Of a stretch of DNA of 18,323 bases, positions 14,523-18,323 are shown piece by piece. The notes under the pieces are model-generated. The model was not told the origin of the DNA, did no database searches, and saw nothing but the letters and a program-made list of their open reading frames with translations. The DNA comes from Planctomycetota bacterium (GTDB lineage Bacteria > Planctomycetota > Phycisphaerae > Phycisphaerales > UBA1924): positions 1-18,323 of the forward strand of contig JAEYNG010000328.1 of NCBI GenBank assembly GCA_023412695.1. The letters are read 5' to 3'. Within the stretch, counting starts at the first letter, position 1. Each line of letters opens with the position of its first letter. Both the position numbers and the translations under genes were made by a program.

Positions 14523-17414
14523 TCAGAGAAGGCTCCAGCGTATGGTGAACATCTCTTCGAGCGTGTCCGAGCGATTGAGGCGCTCGGCTGTCTCGGCGAT
14601 GATCTGGGACTTCCGGGCGTCCACTTCGTCCTGTGCTGCGAAGTAATCCTTCCGCCGCTTCGCCCGTTCGGCCTCCAGATCGCGCACGTTCTTCTGGGCA
14701 TCGAGTTTCGCCGCGAGGGAGGAAGCGGTGAGGGCGGCACGCCGGGCATCGGAGATCGCTCGGTCGAGGTCTCGAAGCTCCTGCTCCAGTGCGAGCTTTC
14801 GGTCGTCCGCCCAACGATCAAGTTTTTGGATCTCGGTGTCGAACCACCGGCCTTGGCGGTTCGCGGCCTCTTCGATGAGGCTCGTCTTGGCGCGGGCAGT
14901 GCCTTCTGCAAGCACCTGACGAACCGAGTCAGGAAGGGTTGCGGCAGCACCCGCCGCTGCCGGCAAGTCGAAGAGCCGTCGGGCCTGGATGTCGTCAACT
15001 GCCCGGCCCGAATCGGCAACAGCCGACAGGAGGATGGCGTCTTCTGTTTCAACAGAGCTGATCGTGAGCCGCGAGCACACGAGCCAGCCACGCTCGCCGC
15101 GGAGCGATTCGAGCACGGCGATGTTCTTGCCGCTTGCGGCAAGGTCGAAAGCCACTTCGCGGATGGGAAGGGTGAGGGAACGGCCGCGTTCCAAGACGCG
15201 CTGGGCGAGGGAGTGGCCGACACGGTACGTGTTGGCGTCGGTCACGCCCTTTCCCATGCGGTACGGGCCAGCGTGGATGACTTCATCGGGTACTGAAGGG
15301 AAGGGGTTCCGAATGAGCATGAAGCTGTGAGTGGAGTCATCGAACTTGGCCGAGTCGGCCAGGATGTGGCGAGTGAGGTGCCAGAGTTGCTGGTTGAAGC
15401 GGTCGAGCACGCCCTTGGTCTGAATGCGGACCTTCTCGACAACTTCCTGGTCAAAGTTGTCCAGGAGCTTCTCGCGAGCGTCGCGCTGGCCTTCGGCGAT
15501 CTCGTGCTCAAGCTCACGCTGAAGGTCGTCGAACTCAAGCTGGATCTGGTCTGCGCTTCGGCACCGCTGGTAGATGGCCGCGATCCGCTTCTCAAAGTCC
15601 ACGCCCGATTCCACCGCTCCGAGCACCTCATCGCTTGATCCGAAGACGCCCCGAAAGAGCCGGAACTTCTGGTCGAGTAGCTCGTAGACCCGCTGGTCCG
15701 CGGCGTTGGCCTTGTTGAGAAAGTTCACCACCACCACGTCGTACTTCTGCCCGTAGCGGTGACAGCGGCCGATCCGCTGCTCGATGCGTTGGGGATTCCA
15801 CGGCAGGTCGTAGTTGATGACGAGGTTGCAGAACTGGAGGTTGATGCCCTCGGCCGCGGCCTCGGTGGCGATGAGGATAGAGGCGGACTCGCGGAAGTGG
15901 TCCACCAGGGCCGCCCGCATGTCGGCGGAGGGAGAACCAGAAACCCGGTCGGTGCCCTCGTGCTTCTTGATCCACTCCGCGTAGATAGCTTTCGAGACGG
16001 CGTCAGTGTTGGTGCCGTTGAAGAGCATGACCCGTCCGGCAAACTCGGTCTCGTTCAGGATTCGAAACAGGTACTCCTGCGTGCGACGGGACTCGGTGAA
16101 GATGACAGCCTTCTGCTGAAGCCTCCCGCCCTGACCGGACTCGCCGCGGGCTTCGGCCGCGGCTGCAAAGCCGCGGCGGAGTGCGGTGAGGAGCACCTCA
16201 CCCTTTGAGTTTTTGAGGATGGAACGGGCCAGCTCGTGGAACTTCCGCAGCTCGGCGAGTTCGTCGCGCAACTCCTTGAGTTGCTCTGCTGTGAGGGCCT
16301 TCTTTGTGGACTGGATTGAGGCGTCCTCTTCGCCATCCCACTCGTCGGCCAGTTCGTCCACGGTCTCCACATCAGACGGAAGTTCGGCAGGAGGCTCGGT
16401 CACCGGTGCGGCTTGGGCGGACGCTGCTTCGAGCCGTTCGACCAATCCCTGGAGTGTGCCCGAGATCGCGAAGGTCGATGATGCGAGGAGCTTTCGGAGA
16501 ATGAGCGTCACCAGTTGCCGCTGACTCGCGGGAAGCGCGTAGAGCGTCGGACGCTGGAGGTAGTTCGAGACCAGGTCGTAGAGACGCTGCTCGTCTTCGG
16601 TCGGCACGAACTCCTGCACCAGGGCGTGCCGATTGGTGTACTTGACGTATTCCAGCACTTGGCGGCGGAGCGTTCGCTTGCAGATGGGGCGAAGCCGCTC
16701 CTTGAGTTCGGCGAAGTCTTCTCCGTCGTCGGGCCTTGCGAAACGAGCCTTGTAGCTCTTGAGGTCGCCGAAGGCGAAGTCGTCAACGATGCTCACAAGC
16801 CCGTACAGTTCCAGGAGCGAGTTCTGGAGTGGCGTTGCCGTGAGCAGCACCTTGGGGTAGGTGGACACCGCCTCCTTGATGGCGGTCGCGATCTTGCTGG
16901 TGTTCTTGTAGACGTTTCGAAGGCGGTGCGCTTCGTCGATGACCACCAGGTCCCACTGGGTCTGCCGGAGATATGGCTCCTTCGACCGAGCGAACTGATA
17001 GGAGCACAGGACGATTGCGTTCTGCTGAAAGGGGTTCAGGTTCCCGCCGCGGAGCACCTCGTTGAACGAACGTGCTTCGAGAATGACCGACGGCAAGAAG
17101 AACTTGTCGGCCAGCTCCTGTGCCCATTGCTTACGCAGGTTGGCGGGGACGATGACGAGCAGGCGACGCTTGCGCTCCGCCCACTTCTGAGCGAGGAGGA
17201 GGCCGGCCTCGATGGTTTTTCCGAGGCCGACTTCGTCGGCGAGGATCGCCCCCTTCGAGAACGGGCTTCGAAACGCGAAGAGTGCGGCTTCGACCTGATG
17301 GGGGTTGAGGTCAACCTGGGCGTCCGACAGAACCGCCGCGAGCTTCTCGACACTGTCCGACGAGCAACGCTTCGCCAGCTCGTGGGCGAGGTACTTCGCG
17401 TGGTAATCGGTCAT
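14523..17414 (-). CDS. SNF2/RapA-like DEAH-box helicase of a defence operon
   Basis: A 963-residue SF2 ATPase of the SNF2 type. Walker A is in ADEVGLGKT (59-67), motif II DEAH at 160-163, TATP at 192-195, and the C-terminal RecA lobe has ATEAAAEGINLQFCNLVINY followed by QRIEQRIGRCHRYGQ. An acidic, probably unstructured insert lies between the lobes. The C-terminal 130 residues are charged helix, probably coiled coil (around LALEQELRDLDRAISDARR). Such SNF2 proteins occur in phage-defence loci, for example DrmD of DISARM, where they translocate on double-stranded DNA. No nuclease domain is visible. The ATG at 17414 begins the conserved-looking MTDYHAKYLAHEL; a TTG at 17432 overlapping the recombinase stop is the alternative. 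It starts 14 bp after that stop and is first of the four defence genes. Confidence 0.88.
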   Translation of the reverse strand: MTDYHAKYLAHELAKRCSSDSVEKLAAVLSDAQVDLNPHQVEAALFAFRSPFSKGAILADEVGLGKTIEAGLLLAQKWAERKRRLLVIVPANLRKQWAQELADKFFLPSVILEARSFNEVLRGGNLNPFQQNAIVLCSYQFARSKEPYLRQTQWDLVVIDEAHRLRNVYKNTSKIATAIKEAVSTYPKVLLTATPLQNSLLELYGLVSIVDDFAFGDLKSYKARFARPDDGEDFAELKERLRPICKRTLRRQVLEYVKYTNRHALVQEFVPTEDEQRLYDLVSNYLQRPTLYALPASQRQLVTLILRKLLASSTFAISGTLQGLVERLEAASAQAAPVTEPPAELPSDVETVDELADEWDGEEDASIQSTKKALTAEQLKELRDELAELRKFHELARSILKNSKGEVLLTALRRGFAAAAEARGESGQGGRLQQKAVIFTESRRTQEYLFRILNETEFAGRVMLFNGTNTDAVSKAIYAEWIKKHEGTDRVSGSPSADMRAALVDHFRESASILIATEAAAEGINLQFCNLVINYDLPWNPQRIEQRIGRCHRYGQKYDVVVVNFLNKANAADQRVYELLDQKFRLFRGVFGSSDEVLGAVESGVDFEKRIAAIYQRCRSADQIQLEFDDLQRELEHEIAEGQRDAREKLLDNFDQEVVEKVRIQTKGVLDRFNQQLWHLTRHILADSAKFDDSTHSFMLIRNPFPSVPDEVIHAGPYRMGKGVTDANTYRVGHSLAQRVLERGRSLTLPIREVAFDLAASGKNIAVLESLRGERGWLVCSRLTISSVETEDAILLSAVADSGRAVDDIQARRLFDLPAAAGAAATLPDSVRQVLAEGTARAKTSLIEEAANRQGRWFDTEIQKLDRWADDRKLALEQELRDLDRAISDARRAALTASSLAAKLDAQKNVRDLEAERAKRRKDYFAAQDEVDARKSQIIAETAERLNRSDTLEEMFTIRWSLL

Positions 17415-17428
17415 GGACCCGGTGTGGT

Positions 17429-18323
17429 TCAAAGCTTGATTCGCTCGATCTCGTCCAACGTGATCTCGTCACTCGTCCGGTCGTACAGCTTTGTCGTGCG
17501 CGGGCTCTCGTGGGCCGCGATGGCCTGAGCATTCTCGATTGTCCCGCCGTTGTCGAGGTAGGCGGTGATCCCCGTGGCCCGAAACGTATGACAGCAAGTG
17601 TTAGGGGGAAGTCCGGCATTCCGGGCTCGCCGTTTGACCATCCGGAACACGTCGTTCCGGCTCAAAGGACGAAGAGTAACCGTTCCTCGCCGGTCGAGCG
17701 TGCGGAACAGGGGAGAACGCTTCTCCCGGGCGAGCCCCGCGGCCCGGATGTACGCGTCGAGGTACTCCTCAGCGGTGTGATGGGCCGGTACCTGATGGAG
17801 CTTCCCGCCTTTCTCGTGGAGCCGTAGCCACCAGCGCTTCCCCTCCGCGTAGTAGTCCTGGACCTCCATACCGACGACTGCACTGACCCGGGCGAAGCTG
17901 TAGACCATGAGTCCGATAAGTGCGCGGTCGCGAAGCCCGATGACGGTTGTCGTGTCGATCGAGTCCAAGAGTTGCCGGGCCTGCTCCCGGGAGAGCACCG
18001 GGGTCTTGCCGCGCTTTACGACATGGGTCGGGCCGCGAACGGAGCTGGCCGGGTTGGACGGAATGATCTGTCCGACCACGAGCCAGTCGAACAGCATCCG
18101 GATCGCGGCGAGGTGCTGCTTCACCGTCGGTCGCGACTTCTCGCGGCCAAGCTCCTCGATGTACGCCGCGACAACCATCGGCTCAATCTGGTCCAGGTCG
18201 CGGAAGCCGCGCTCTTCGGCCCAGAGGCAGAAGTGCCGGACCGCTCGGGCGTACGCCTCGCGGGTGTTCTTGTTCCTGATCTGCCCGGCAAAGAACTCCA
18301 TGAAGCGGCGCCGGGCCTTGGGC
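17429..18323 (-). CDS. XerC/D-like tyrosine recombinase, 5' end cut by window
   Basis: This site-specific recombinase is open through the right edge; an ATG at 18301 would give 290 residues, but the frame continues upstream (ending ARRRF before that Met), so the true start is probably outside. Counting from that Met, there is an N-terminal core-binding domain (to about 90) and a catalytic domain with Arg138 (ARVS), Lys164/167, His238-xx-Arg241 (HTFR), His264 (AAHES) and Tyr273 (KLYDRT). All catalytic residues are present. The C-terminal block from GITAYLDNGG to the end closely resembles stand-alone integrases found in many mobile elements. It differs clearly from the tRNA-associated integrase at the other end. 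Its stop lies 14 bp before the SNF2 ATG, so it may be co-transcribed with the defence genes. Confidence 0.9.
   Translation of the reverse strand, partial: PKARRRFMEFFAGQIRNKNTREAYARAVRHFCLWAEERGFRDLDQIEPMVVAAYIEELGREKSRPTVKQHLAAIRMLFDWLVVGQIIPSNPASSVRGPTHVVKRGKTPVLSREQARQLLDSIDTTTVIGLRDRALIGLMVYSFARVSAVVGMEVQDYYAEGKRWWLRLHEKGGKLHQVPAHHTAEEYLDAYIRAAGLAREKRSPLFRTLDRRGTVTLRPLSRNDVFRMVKRRARNAGLPPNTCCHTFRATGITAYLDNGGTIENAQAIAAHESPRTTKLYDRTSDEITLDEIERIKL

Noticed and set aside
3884..18323. attR copy of the tRNA 3' end
   Set aside because: The only similar stretch is the T-arm-like hairpin at 6684-6700, which differs in stem and loop and lacks the acceptor sequence.
1..18323. CRISPR array or IS-element terminal repeats
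   Set aside because: No regularly spaced direct repeats and no transposase with flanking inverted repeats were found by reading.

Overview
This is a GC-rich bacterial chromosome segment. Composition and gene content would fit a planctomycete, but that assignment is a weak inference because no rRNA or taxonomic marker is present. It falls into two parts that meet at a tRNA-Leu(TAA) gene.

Left part (1-3797), ordinary chromosome: a partial DUF4126 membrane protein (minus), an unrecognised membrane protein with an HELAH motif (plus), a YghA-type short-chain dehydrogenase (plus), and an AI-2E/PerM-family permease (minus) whose 3' end overlaps that of the dehydrogenase.

Right part (about 3840 to beyond 18323), an integrated element: a tyrosine integrase and an AlpA-like excisionase, both minus, sit against the tRNA, and the integrase frame runs on antisense through the whole tRNA gene. 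This places the left attachment site (attL) there. Next comes about 2 kb without a convincing gene (5658-7708). It is packed with strong stem-loops, including GNRA tetraloops, nested helices of 8-10 bp and a tRNA T-arm-like hairpin. I read it as a large plus-strand structured RNA. It runs directly into a small basic protein (7709-8347, plus) of no family I can name. This RNA-plus-protein unit is the best candidate for an undescribed system.

Convergent to that unit is a tightly packed minus-strand operon (17414 down to 8403): SNF2-type helicase, then an HNH-DGQHR fusion protein, then a type III-style adenine methyltransferase (Mod), then a type III-style helicase-nuclease (Res). It is preceded, 14 bp upstream, by a XerC/D-like recombinase that runs off the right edge. 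I interpret it as an expanded type III-like restriction-modification (defence) operon. The extra SNF2 ATPase and the HNH-DGQHR protein could be a second effector arm, for example one that senses modified DNA. The target-recognition part of Mod is clearly lower in GC than its surroundings, which suggests exchange of specificity domains.
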